Assembly: GCA_021787595.1 (NCBI GenBank)
Contig: JAJYLQ010000003.1
Coordinates: 16,852-80,851, forward strand
Source: Chloroflexota bacterium
GTDB taxonomy: Bacteria > Chloroflexota > Anaerolineae > Anaerolineales > Villigracilaceae
DNA length: 64,000 bases
Direction of reading: 5' to 3'
Shown one piece after another: positions 1 through 7,359 of this stretch. The translations under genes and the position numbers were made by a program. The notes beneath the pieces were generated by a model that searched no databases, was not told the origin of the DNA, and saw only the letters and a program-made list of their open reading frames with translations. Within the stretch, counting starts at the first letter, position 1. Every line of letters starts with the position of its first letter.

Positions 1-189
1 ACCTGGGCCGGGAAAAAGCTCGACGGGTTCAGAAACATCCCAGCCGCCGATAAGTCCGCGGTGCAGGACATCCTGATAAAACTTTCGCGGCTTGCACATG
101 AGCATCCAGAGATTCAAGAAATCGAAATCAATCCCCTGCGCGCTCTATCGAAAGGCGCAATCGCAGTGGACGTGCGAATAAAATTTTAG
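1..189 (+). CDS. ADP-forming acyl-CoA synthetase, C-terminal fragment (ATP-grasp part)
   Basis: The reading frame is open from the window edge to the stop TAG at 187-189, so only the last 62 residues are visible. The end carries EIEINPLRAL followed by a short beta strand ending in VDVRIKF, which resembles the last segment of the ATP-grasp subunit of acetyl/acyl-CoA synthetases (ADP-forming), where the E-x-N-P motif binds metal and nucleotide. These enzymes convert acyl-CoA, ADP and phosphate to acid, ATP and CoA. The upstream part is outside the window, so the substrate and the domain order cannot be judged. Other ATP-grasp ligases, such as succinyl-CoA synthetase beta, end similarly and remain possible. 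Confidence 0.6.
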   Translation, partial: TWAGKKLDGFRNIPAADKSAVQDILIKLSRLAHEHPEIQEIEINPLRALSKGAIAVDVRIKF

Positions 190-202
190 CAGACAGACAG
201 TG

Positions 203-208
203 TATAAT
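203..208 (+). promoter_or_regulatory. Probable -10 box of the dlt operon promoter
   Basis: A perfect TATAAT lies 35 bases before the dltC start, in the short gap after the acyl-CoA synthetase stop. No good -35 hexamer is seen 16-18 bases upstream. An AGGAAAG ribosome-binding site follows at about 226-232. Confidence 0.5.
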
Positions 209-242
209 CGGGCGTTGTTATTTTCAGGAAAGATTTTTAACC

Positions 243-488
243 ATGCCTGTCGAAGAAACTGTTCTCAAAGAGTTGGAAAATATTACCGGCACGGATGAAG
301 TGCGAAAAAATCCCGACCTCGATCTCTTCGGCGAGAAAGTTTTGGATTCGCTCGGAACCGTCGAATTGATTCTCGCGTTATCGGAAGATTTCAGCATCGA
401 GGTCACGCCGGGACAAATTGACCGCGAACTTTGGGCGACGCCGCGCAAGATCATTGATTATTTCCAAGAGCGAGTCAAACAGCCGTGA
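243..488 (+). CDS. dltC: D-alanyl carrier protein DltC
   Basis: Small acidic carrier protein of 81 residues, the usual DltC length. The DSLGTVELI motif places the phosphopantetheine-bearing Ser at residue 36, as in known DltC proteins. In the Dlt pathway DltA charges the carrier with D-alanine on the cytoplasmic face, and DltB hands the D-alanyl group across the membrane. Its stop overlaps the start of dltD by four bases (ATG at 485), which implies translational coupling. It is the first gene of a five-gene operon. The family assignment is strong because all partners follow directly. What the D-alanyl acceptor is in this organism cannot be read from the sequence. Confidence 0.9.
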   Translation: MPVEETVLKELENITGTDEVRKNPDLDLFGEKVLDSLGTVELILALSEDFSIEVTPGQIDRELWATPRKIIDYFQERVKQP

Positions 489-1702
489 AGCGGTCGCCGC
501 ATCTGGTCTCAGCCGCCGCGGCGTTTTTGTTTTGCGCCATCGCCGCTGCGGGATTTAATCTCTACGCACAACATCTCGAACAACAGTACATCAACACCTT
601 GAACACACTTGACCTTTCGCAGTTTGCAAACGGAAGCGCTTTGCAGCGCGCCGCCATCGAACAACCTGACCTGCTGACGCTTTACGGAAGTTCCGAAATT
701 ACGATGCTGAACACCAAGTACGAGGCTTCGGCATTCTTCGCAAAATATCCAACCGGCTTCGCGGTGTTCGACGTTGCCAACATGGGCGCCTCCGATCTGT
801 CCATCGCCCAATCGCTGGCCGCGCTCGGACCCGATCTGCGCGGCAAAAAAATCGTCGTCTCGTTCACGCCTTCCACGGTCACGATGGGACCCGGCGGCGG
901 AGTCAACGCCGACAATTACAACGCCAACTTTTCGGACCTGCACGCGAACGAACTGGCATTCAGCTCTTATCTCAGCATGAAGACCAAACATCAGGCTGCG
1001 CTGCGAATGTTGAATTTCCCCGACTCATTGAAGAACGATCCGCTTCTGAATTTTGCCTTGAACAATCTTGCAGATGATTCCACGGCAAATCAAATTTTTT
1101 ATTATCTTGCATGGCCGCTTGGCAGACTGCAGATCGCGATGATTCGATTACAGGATCACCGCGCGGTTGTCTCGTTCATGGCGCACCGCTCGCTCAAACC
1201 GGACGTGAAGCGGACTCCGTCAAACATTGACTGGACTTCGCTGATCGCGACCGCGCGCGCTGAGCAGATCAAACAATCCGACAGCAATCCCTACGGCATT
1301 GACAACAGCCGCTGGCCGCAATACAGGAATTTGATGAAAGATCCATTGCCCACTGGATCGAGGGACGCAGCATTCATTCAACACGTTGACGAAGCCGCGG
1401 ATTGGCAGGACCTCGATATCATGCTTCAAGTTTTGCAGGAACTCGGCGCAAAACCTTTGATTCTGGCCCGCCCGATGAACGTCCAGATTTGGGAAACGCT
1501 GGGCGTCTCGGAGCAAGCGCAAAATTTCTATTACCAGAAACTGCGTTCGGTTGCAGGACCGTATCACGTGCCGCTGGTTGATTTTCAGCAATACGGCACG
1601 GACAAATATTTCAGCATTGACATGGCTTCGCACACCAGCCGGGAAGGATGGATTTATGTGGATCAAACGCTCGATGCGTTTTTTCATGGGCGTATACAAT
1701 AA
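485..1702 (+). CDS. dltD: D-alanine transfer protein DltD
   Basis: Predicted 405-residue protein with one N-terminal membrane segment (about residues 8-28) and an extracytoplasmic SGNH-like domain. The LYGSSE motif puts the nucleophile Ser at 69-70, and the C-terminal D...SH....GW motif near residues 379-389 matches the Asp/His end of the catalytic triad in DltD. DltD acts outside the membrane in the final step of D-alanylation of teichoic-type polymers. It overlaps dltC by four bases, and dltX starts inside its 3' end. In Firmicutes dltD is normally last in the operon. Here it is second, so the gene order is rearranged. Confidence 0.9.
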   Translation: MKRSPHLVSAAAAFLFCAIAAAGFNLYAQHLEQQYINTLNTLDLSQFANGSALQRAAIEQPDLLTLYGSSEITMLNTKYEASAFFAKYPTGFAVFDVANMGASDLSIAQSLAALGPDLRGKKIVVSFTPSTVTMGPGGGVNADNYNANFSDLHANELAFSSYLSMKTKHQAALRMLNFPDSLKNDPLLNFALNNLADDSTANQIFYYLAWPLGRLQIAMIRLQDHRAVVSFMAHRSLKPDVKRTPSNIDWTSLIATARAEQIKQSDSNPYGIDNSRWPQYRNLMKDPLPTGSRDAAFIQHVDEAADWQDLDIMLQVLQELGAKPLILARPMNVQIWETLGVSEQAQNFYYQKLRSVAGPYHVPLVDFQQYGTDKYFSIDMASHTSREGWIYVDQTLDAFFHGRIQ

Positions 1703-1820
1703 TCCCACCGGGCGCGTGGTTTTCCTCACGCTCTATTACCTTGCCATCATCGCGGGATTGATCATCATGTACGGACGAGGTAATTTCTCCACGCCGAAGT
1801 TCATCTATCAGGGTTTCTAA
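1674..1820 (+). CDS. dltX: DltX-like microprotein of the D-alanylation machinery
   Basis: A frame of 48 codons from ATG 1674 (44 from ATG 1686) overlaps the end of dltD and would be missed by most gene callers. It has one hydrophobic helix (VVFLTLYYLAIIAGLIIMYG) and a C-terminal tail ending KFIYQGF. DltX proteins of Firmicutes are about 50 residues with one membrane helix and a conserved C-terminal F-I-Y-x-x-F type motif. That tail is reported to enter DltB/DltD and to act as acyl carrier through its Tyr. Length, topology, tail and position in a dlt operon all agree. The exact start is uncertain because neither ATG has a clear ribosome-binding site; coupling to dltD is likely. Confidence 0.85.
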   Translation: MRFFMGVYNNPTGRVVFLTLYYLAIIAGLIIMYGRGNFSTPKFIYQGF

Positions 1821-1936
1821 AAAATTTGTGCTCATGCCGCCGTCTCAGCGGCGAGACGTGGCTCTCTTCCATGGCGCGCCATGCGACACCACCGAGAGCA
1901 TAAACTTGTAAATCGATTTTGGATAAACGTGATTGT

Positions 1937-3400
1937 ATGGATTTGATCGAACGCATTGACCGCTGGAGTCGGCTCGCGCCGGATCGCATCGCGCATATCA
2001 GCGGAGGCCAATTACTCGATTACCGGGAACTCATCGCGCGTTCCAACGCGCTGGCCGCGCATTTAATTCAGACTCTCCCCGACGATCACTCGCCGGTTGC
2101 CGTGCTTGGACACAAAGAGCCGGAAATGTTGATCGGCTTCCTCGGCACGGTCAAATCCGGGCATCCTTACATCCCGCTGGATACTTCCCTGCCCTCGCAG
2201 CGCGTCGAGACGATCATCGAAACCGCAAAAGCGTCATTGCTATTAACGCCAGAAAAAATTCAATCAGCGATAAAAGAAACAACTACACCACCCATTACTA
2301 TTTACCATCCAACGCTGGACGATGCCTGGTACATCATTTTCACGTCGGGAAGCACAGGCGAGCCAAAAGGCGTTGTCATCACACGCGGTTGTTTAGAGAG
2401 CTTCGTCGATTGGATTCTCGACGAACAAAATTTTATCGAAGCCAAAGAAACATTTCTCAACCAGGCCCCGTTTTCTTTCGATCTCTCGGTGATGGATTTA
2501 TATTCGAGCCTTGCCACAGGCGGAACGCTTTTCAGCCTGACGAAAGATCAGATCGCAGAACCAAAGTTGTTATATCAAACTCTGGCGAAGTCCAATGTCA
2601 GCGTTTGGGTTTCGACTCCGTCATTTGCAAGACTTTGTCTTGCGGAACCAACCTTCGCAGAAAGGATGATTCCAACGGCGCGCAAATTCTGGTTTTGCGG
2701 CGAGACGCTCGCGCCCGAAATCGCATCCGGTTTGCTCAATCGTTTTCCGAAGGCCGAAGTGTGGAATACGTACGGCCCGACAGAAGCGACGGTCGCGACG
2801 ACGTCCATTCGAATCGATCAGGATATTTTGTCGCTCCATAATCCGCTGCCGGTGGGCCGCGCCAAGCCCGATAGCGAAGTCCAAATTCTGGTTGACGGGA
2901 ATCCAGCCCCGGTCGGAGAACGAGGCGAGATCGTCATCGCCGGGAAAAACGTCAGCATCGGTTATATCCATCGTCCTGATTTGACGTCGCGCGCGTTTTA
3001 TGAAATCAATGGGATGCGCGCCTATCGCACCGGCGACGCGGGGCATTATCAGGACGGCCTCTTGTTTTTCGATGGCCGCATGGATTTTCAAATCAAACTG
3101 CATGGTTATCGAATCGAAATTGGCGATGTGGAAGCCAACTTGCAGGCGCTGACCATCGTGCAGGATGCAATGGTTATCCCCGCCATGAAAAATGGTCAAG
3201 CCGATCATCTGGCCGCGTTCGTGATTTTGAAGACGCGTCCCAACGGATCAGACTTTGAAATCACGCGCGGACTCAAACGCGAGTTGAGCGAACGCCTGCC
3301 CGACTACATGATCCCGCGCAAATTTGTTTTTCTCGAAGGATTTCCGATGACGACCAACGGCAAAGCCGACCGACGCAAATTAGCTGAGATGCTTCGATGA
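1937..3400 (+). CDS. dltA: D-alanine--D-alanyl carrier protein ligase DltA
   Basis: Predicted 487-residue adenylating enzyme. The nucleotide loop FTSGSTGEPKG lies near residues 139-149, then the TYGPTEATV motif, the YRTGD motif and a C-terminal NGKADR with the catalytic Lys. This set, with overall length near 500, fits DltA, which activates D-alanine with ATP and loads it on DltC. I prefer ATG 1937 over the TTG at 1919, which would add only six residues with no conserved feature. The gap after dltX (1821-1936) holds no gene. The stop overlaps the start of dltB (ATGA at 3397-3400). Confidence 0.92.
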   Translation: MDLIERIDRWSRLAPDRIAHISGGQLLDYRELIARSNALAAHLIQTLPDDHSPVAVLGHKEPEMLIGFLGTVKSGHPYIPLDTSLPSQRVETIIETAKASLLLTPEKIQSAIKETTTPPITIYHPTLDDAWYIIFTSGSTGEPKGVVITRGCLESFVDWILDEQNFIEAKETFLNQAPFSFDLSVMDLYSSLATGGTLFSLTKDQIAEPKLLYQTLAKSNVSVWVSTPSFARLCLAEPTFAERMIPTARKFWFCGETLAPEIASGLLNRFPKAEVWNTYGPTEATVATTSIRIDQDILSLHNPLPVGRAKPDSEVQILVDGNPAPVGERGEIVIAGKNVSIGYIHRPDLTSRAFYEINGMRAYRTGDAGHYQDGLLFFDGRMDFQIKLHGYRIEIGDVEANLQALTIVQDAMVIPAMKNGQADHLAAFVILKTRPNGSDFEITRGLKRELSERLPDYMIPRKFVFLEGFPMTTNGKADRRKLAEMLR

Positions 3401-4569
3401 TTCCATACACCAGCTTTCTCTATTTTGGAGTTTCTCTCTACGTTCTCATTCCGGCGTTGATCGCAGGTCTCTTCAAACGCGTTTGGAAAATTTGGCTTGT
3501 GCTGGCGACCATCGTGATGCTGGTCATCCAGTATTTCACCACACAAAATATCCTGCCAAATTTCGCGGTCAATGAACTTCTGCTGCTCATTGCGTACGCG
3601 GTCTTTCAGTGGCTGCTTGCCATCGTCTTTTTATTCATCCGCCGGCGCGGCAAAAGCCAGCCTGTGTTCTATGTGGCCGTCTTTTTGAGTCTATTGCCGT
3701 TGCTCGGCGCGAAGTTCATTCCGCTGTTCCAAGCCGATTATCAAATTTTCTTTTTGGGATTGTCGTACGTGAGCTTCCGCAGCCTGGACGTCATCATCGG
3801 CATCCACGACGAGATGATCCAGTCCGTGCCGCCGGTTCAATATCTCACCTATTTGCTGCTCTTCACGACGATCTCCTCCGGCCCGATTGACCGCTTCCGC
3901 CGCTTCAACGAAGACTGGAAGCGTGAGCGGACGCGCGACGAATTTCTGCTCGACCTCGACGGCGGCATCCACCGCATCTTCACCGGATTTCTCTACAAGT
4001 TCATCCTCGCCGCGCTGATCAAGCAATACTGGCTCGATCCCATGTCGCAAGGCACGAACATTTTACACATCGCGTCCTACATGTACGCGTACACATTCTA
4101 CCTATTCTTCGACTTCGCCGGTTACAGCGCGTTCGCCATCGGGTTCAGCTACATCTTTGGAATCCACACGCCGGAGAATTTCAACCGTCCATTCCTTTCG
4201 CGCGACATCCGCGACTTCTGGAATCGCTGGCACATGACGCTGTCCTTCTGGTTCCGTGATCACATTTACAACCGCTTCGTTTTCACCGCACTCAAAAACA
4301 AATGGTTCAAGAATCGCTACACCGCGTCCTACATCGGCTACATCATCACGATGGGATTGATGGGCGTTTGGCACGGTACGGCATTGCATTACATTGTTTA
4401 CGGTTTATATCATGGAGTTTTATTGGCCGCCACCGCCTGGCTGAACCAACGCTACAAAGGCAATCGTCTGCTCAATGACAAAGGTTTCGGCTGGCAGGCC
4501 GCGTCCATTTTCATCACGTTCCATTTGATCGCATTTAGTTTCTTGATCTTCTCTGGACGATTGTTCTGA
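3397..4569 (+). CDS. dltB: D-alanyl transferase DltB (MBOAT family)
   Basis: Polytopic membrane protein of 390 residues belonging to the membrane-bound O-acyltransferases. The PIDRFRRF motif, the RDFWNRWHMTLSFWFRDH block and the conserved histidines in GVWHGT (about residue 326) and GLYHG (about 339) are the MBOAT active-site landmarks. In D-alanylation DltB takes D-alanine from DltC and passes it through the membrane to an outside acceptor, with DltX and DltD. The start overlaps dltA by four bases. It closes the operon, which is followed by a dispersed repeat. Confidence 0.92.
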   Translation: MIPYTSFLYFGVSLYVLIPALIAGLFKRVWKIWLVLATIVMLVIQYFTTQNILPNFAVNELLLLIAYAVFQWLLAIVFLFIRRRGKSQPVFYVAVFLSLLPLLGAKFIPLFQADYQIFFLGLSYVSFRSLDVIIGIHDEMIQSVPPVQYLTYLLLFTTISSGPIDRFRRFNEDWKRERTRDEFLLDLDGGIHRIFTGFLYKFILAALIKQYWLDPMSQGTNILHIASYMYAYTFYLFFDFAGYSAFAIGFSYIFGIHTPENFNRPFLSRDIRDFWNRWHMTLSFWFRDHIYNRFVFTALKNKWFKNRYTASYIGYIITMGLMGVWHGTALHYIVYGLYHGVLLAATAWLNQRYKGNRLLNDKGFGWQAASIFITFHLIAFSFLIFSGRLF

Positions 4570-4590
4570 AAAACTTTACAGAAGATTCGT

Positions 4591-4737
4591 GTCATTGCGA
4601 GCGGCGCTGGCGGTTGAGTAGTGGCGCTAAACCCGGCGCCGCGAAGCAATCCCTTGTTTGCATACGGCAACAGTTGGAATCCTATGCGAGATTGCCACAG
4701 CGTCTTGCTGCGCTCGAAAACACCGCCTCGCAATGAC
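4591..4737 (+). repeat. Dispersed palindromic repeat ending in GTCATTGCGAG / CTCGCAATGAC
   Basis: The ends are inverted copies of each other (4591-4601 and 4727-4737), and the interior holds GCGAAGCAATCCC and GAGATTGCCA-type segments. A degraded relative lies at 5875-5914. This type of short non-coding repeat is common in several bacterial phyla. It fills the gap between dltB and the next gene. Confidence 0.7.
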
Positions 4738-4756
4738 ATCGCAAGAGGTATCTTTC

Positions 4757-5005
4757 TTGGAAAAAATCATCGTTGACAGCCTTGGCTGGATTGGCGCGGT
4801 TTTCTATCTTCTGGCTTATTATCTCGTCTCGACCAAAAAGCTGGCGGGCGATGCGACTGTCTATCAGATCATGAATCTCATCGGCGGCATCACGCTGACG
4901 ATCAACACGTTCTACTATCACACACTGCCTGCCATGACCGTGAACCTCGCATGGATTGGCATTTCGATCTTCACGCTTGGCCGCGTTTGGCTGGCAAAGA
5001 GATAA
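4757..5005 (+). CDS. Small membrane protein, CBU_0592-like
   Basis: Predicted 82-residue protein with three hydrophobic helices. The pattern LGWIGAVFYLLAYYLVS, a central YQIMNLIGG and a final NLAWIGISIF corresponds to the small CBU_0592-like membrane domain, whose function is unknown. I chose TTG 4757 because AAGAGG at 4743-4748 stands eight bases before it. The ATG at 4733 lies inside the dispersed repeat and has no ribosome-binding site. It is downstream of the dlt operon but separated by the repeat, so membership in that operon is doubtful. Confidence 0.75.
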   Translation: MEKIIVDSLGWIGAVFYLLAYYLVSTKKLAGDATVYQIMNLIGGITLTINTFYYHTLPAMTVNLAWIGISIFTLGRVWLAKR

Positions 5006-5008
5006 GAC

Positions 5009-5035
5009 AATCTGCGCAATCTGTGAAATCTGCGG
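5009..5035. repeat. Three 9-bp degenerate tandem repeats (AATCTGNGN)
   Basis: Units AATCTGCGC, AATCTGTGA and AATCTGCGG follow each other directly after the preceding stop codon. The array belongs to the class of short-period degenerate repeats seen repeatedly at gene borders in this window. Confidence 0.65.
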
Positions 5036-5082
5036 ATGAATTCGCTTTGCAAAATCTCATCTTCCTGTGATTAAATTCAGCC

Positions 5083-5874
5083 ATGCTTTCCCGACGTGAT
5101 TTTCTCAAACTTGGCGGCGCGGCATTATTGACGACCGCGTTTGGCCGATTGAATTTGGTTCAATTGGACGCATCGCCCGCGCCGGTCATTTATCACGGCA
5201 GCCGGAACTATCCGACCATCGCGGTCACTTTCGACGACGACTGGCATCCCGAAGTTTTGGACCAGTTGATCGAGATGGTCAAACCCTATCCGAATTTTCG
5301 GCTGACGTTCTTTGCGATCGGTGACGCCATCTTGATTGACGAAGCGCTCAGCCCCGGCGTCTGGAAGCGCATTGCACAAAATGGACACGAGATCGGCTAT
5401 CACACGTTTCATCACGTGGACCCGGCGGTGATGTCGCCCAAAGCATTGATCGCCGATTTCGATCAATGGATGAATACGTTACAGCAGGTGCTTGGATTTC
5501 GGCCAACGGTCCATTTTGCCAAACCGCCCTACGATGACCTCAGCCCGTCATTTCTGACTTTATGCAAGGAGCGGAATTTGGTTGCCACGTTGTATTCGCT
5601 TGGATACGAAGCAACGACCGTTGATGAAGGTCTCAATCTCGCGGCCAAAACGCAGAACGGCGACATCGTCCAGATGCATACCTACCAAGATCCGAATCAA
5701 GGACGCTTCGACGTCGCGATCACCGAAAAAGTTTTGCCGTATCTCGCGGGACAAGGCTTTACGCTGGTGACCTTGTCGACGCTTTACGATCAGCTTTTAC
5801 AGGATCAATACAATTCCCCCGGCTGCAATGCTGGCACCGGCGCGTCGCTTACTCGTACATGCATTGAACCATAA
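5083..5874 (+). CDS. Polysaccharide deacetylase (NodB domain), Tat-exported
   Basis: Predicted 263-residue protein starting with a twin-arginine signal (SRRDFLKLGGAALLTTAFG), so it is probably folded before export and acts outside the membrane. The NodB fold is shown by TVTFDDD-like motif 1 (AVTFDDDWH near residues 47-55), HxxxxH-type motif 2 (GYHTFHH near residues 106-112) and a later AKPPYDD motif. Such enzymes remove acetyl groups from GlcNAc-containing polymers such as peptidoglycan or exopolysaccharide. The motif 3 Arg of the usual R-x-P-Y is Lys here (KPPY), so activity should not be taken for granted. A single gene between two dispersed repeats. Confidence 0.8.
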   Translation: MLSRRDFLKLGGAALLTTAFGRLNLVQLDASPAPVIYHGSRNYPTIAVTFDDDWHPEVLDQLIEMVKPYPNFRLTFFAIGDAILIDEALSPGVWKRIAQNGHEIGYHTFHHVDPAVMSPKALIADFDQWMNTLQQVLGFRPTVHFAKPPYDDLSPSFLTLCKERNLVATLYSLGYEATTVDEGLNLAAKTQNGDIVQMHTYQDPNQGRFDVAITEKVLPYLAGQGFTLVTLSTLYDQLLQDQYNSPGCNAGTGASLTRTCIEP

Positions 5875-5914
5875 CGTCGTTGCGAGTGGCGCCTTGGCGC
5901 CAGGAAGCAATCCC
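5875..5914. repeat. Partial copy of the CATTGCGAG...GAAGCAATCCC dispersed repeat
   Basis: GTTGCGAGTGGCGCC followed by GGCGCCAGGAAGCAATCCC resembles the start of the element at 4591-4737. It lies between two convergent genes, and the GGCGCC copies form a small hairpin. Confidence 0.55.
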
Positions 5915-6906
5915 TATTTCAACAAGTCGAATTGATATTTTTCCGCAAACATGGCAGGCTGTCCGCCAGTATGCCAGAATAAAATGGTTTCATCCTTTTT
6001 GAAGAATCCTTTGCGGATCAAATCAATCAGACCCGCGGCGGCGCGTCCCGTATAAACCGGATCGAGCAACAAGCCTTCCCTGCTCGCAAACAATTTGACC
6101 GCTTCGCGCTCCGCATCGGTCAAGACCCCATAACCGGCGCGGCAGTAATCGGCATTTGCCAACACGTCAGCCGGAGTGAGCTCAATCCGCTTCCCGAATT
6201 TTTCACTGGCATCCGAAGCCAGCTTGGAAACATGCTCTTTCAACCAATCTTCTGATTCATCGATGCTGATTCCCAACACCCTGCCTTTGAATCCAAACAC
6301 GCGTTGACCCAGCACCAAGCCTGCGTGCGTCCCGCCGGATGATGTTCCAAATACAATCCAATCGGGGCAACCTTGCGAAGATTTTGAACCTTCGCAAGGT
6401 AATTGTTTCATCAACTCTTCCATCGCAAAGGCATAGCCCAAAGCGCCGGTCGGACTCGATCCGCCATACGGAACAAGATATGGTTTCTTTCCGTCTGCGG
6501 TGGCTTTATCGAATGTTTCTTTTAGAATGCGGTCGCGATCCGCGCGATCAAACACATTGACGATCTTCGCACCGAACAATTCATCCATCAACAAATTGGC
6601 GGAAGCCTTTTCCGGCATCTGACCTGTCAACACCAGCACACACTCAAATCCAAATTTGGCTGCCGCGGCTGCAGTCTGGCGGCAGTGATTCGACTGGATC
6701 GCGCCCGCCGAGATCAGCATCTTCGCGCCCTGCTCCTGCGCCTCAGCAACGAGAAATTCCAGCTTGCGCGTCTTGTTGCCGCCGAAGGCAAGCCCGGTCT
6801 GGTCGTCGCGCTTGACCATTAAACGAGGTCCGCCTAACATCGAAGAAAGACGCGGCAGTTCTTCAATCGGTGTTGGTAAATGCGCAAAATGCAATCTAGG
6901 TATCAT
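5914..6906 (-). CDS. D-cysteine desulfhydrase / ACC deaminase family PLP enzyme
   Basis: Predicted 330-residue fold-type II PLP enzyme. The KRDDQTGLAFGGNKTRKLEFL block near residues 34-54 contains the PLP-binding Lys in GGNKTRK, and QSNHCRQTAA and the GTSSGGTHAGL phosphate-binding loop follow. This pattern is shared by D-cysteine desulfhydrases and 1-aminocyclopropane-1-carboxylate deaminases. Sequence alone does not separate them here. The start at 6906 has GGAGG four bases upstream. About residues 170-180 the frame runs through a short palindrome (6370-6400) that adds PCEGSKSSQGC between conserved parts, probably a small insertion. Confidence 0.85.
   Translation of the reverse strand: MIPRLHFAHLPTPIEELPRLSSMLGGPRLMVKRDDQTGLAFGGNKTRKLEFLVAEAQEQGAKMLISAGAIQSNHCRQTAAAAAKFGFECVLVLTGQMPEKASANLLMDELFGAKIVNVFDRADRDRILKETFDKATADGKKPYLVPYGGSSPTGALGYAFAMEELMKQLPCEGSKSSQGCPDWIVFGTSSGGTHAGLVLGQRVFGFKGRVLGISIDESEDWLKEHVSKLASDASEKFGKRIELTPADVLANADYCRAGYGVLTDAEREAVKLFASREGLLLDPVYTGRAAAGLIDLIRKGFFKKDETILFWHTGGQPAMFAEKYQFDLLK
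6370..6400. repeat. Small palindrome inserted in the desulfhydrase gene
   Basis: CCTTGCGAAG (6371-6380) and CTTCGCAAGG (6390-6399) are exact inverted repeats around a nine-base loop. The reading frame stays open through it. It lies between MEELMKQL and PDWIVFGTSSGG, a place where a surface loop can take extra residues. Confidence 0.6.
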
Positions 6907-6939
6907 TTTTCCTCCACGAAGAACACGAAATTCACGAAG

Positions 6940-7317
6940 TTAAAAAACAAGTCGTCGCCATTCAAGTTTTGGATGACTGCCAAAATTTATCAACACGCCA
7001 ACCTTCATCCCGGTGACTTTTAAATAATTCAACAACTGAGCTTCTTCCTTTCCACTTAAATTATCTAAAGCCTTCAACTCAACAATAACCTGATCATAGT
7101 AAATCAAATCTGGAATATATTCTTTCTTCAGGAGATGTTCCTTATAATGAATCTGCAAAGCTCTTTGAGACACATAAGGCAAACCGCGATCGGTTGACTC
7201 TATTTCCATAGCTTCTTGATAAACCGGTTCAAGAAAGCCGGAACCCAAAACACCATGAACTTCCATCGCGGCCCCGACAATGGCATATACCTCTTCTTTC
7301 AAAATTAACTCAACCAT
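6940..7317 (-). CDS. GxxExxY family protein
   Basis: Predicted 125-residue protein with the family motif GSGFLEPVYQEAM and a later IPDLIYYDQVIVELKA block resembling a nuclease-like fold. Function of the GxxExxY family is not established. I chose ATG 7317 because GGAGG stands five bases upstream; the frame extends further to 7329 without such a site. It stands alone between the desulfhydrase and the FemAB pair. Short direct repeats of CACGAA and TTCGTG type flank both ends (6913-6939 and 7331-7358). Confidence 0.75.
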   Translation of the reverse strand: MVELILKEEVYAIVGAAMEVHGVLGSGFLEPVYQEAMEIESTDRGLPYVSQRALQIHYKEHLLKKEYIPDLIYYDQVIVELKALDNLSGKEEAQLLNYLKVTGMKVGVLINFGSHPKLEWRRLVF

Positions 7318-7359
7318 CTTTCCCTCCAAAATTCGTGCTCTTCGTGAACTTCGTGGATT

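Noticed and set aside
5083..5874. Polysaccharide deacetylase considered as part of the dlt operon
   Set aside because: A dispersed repeat, a small membrane gene and a 77-base gap separate it from dltB, so co-transcription is not supported.
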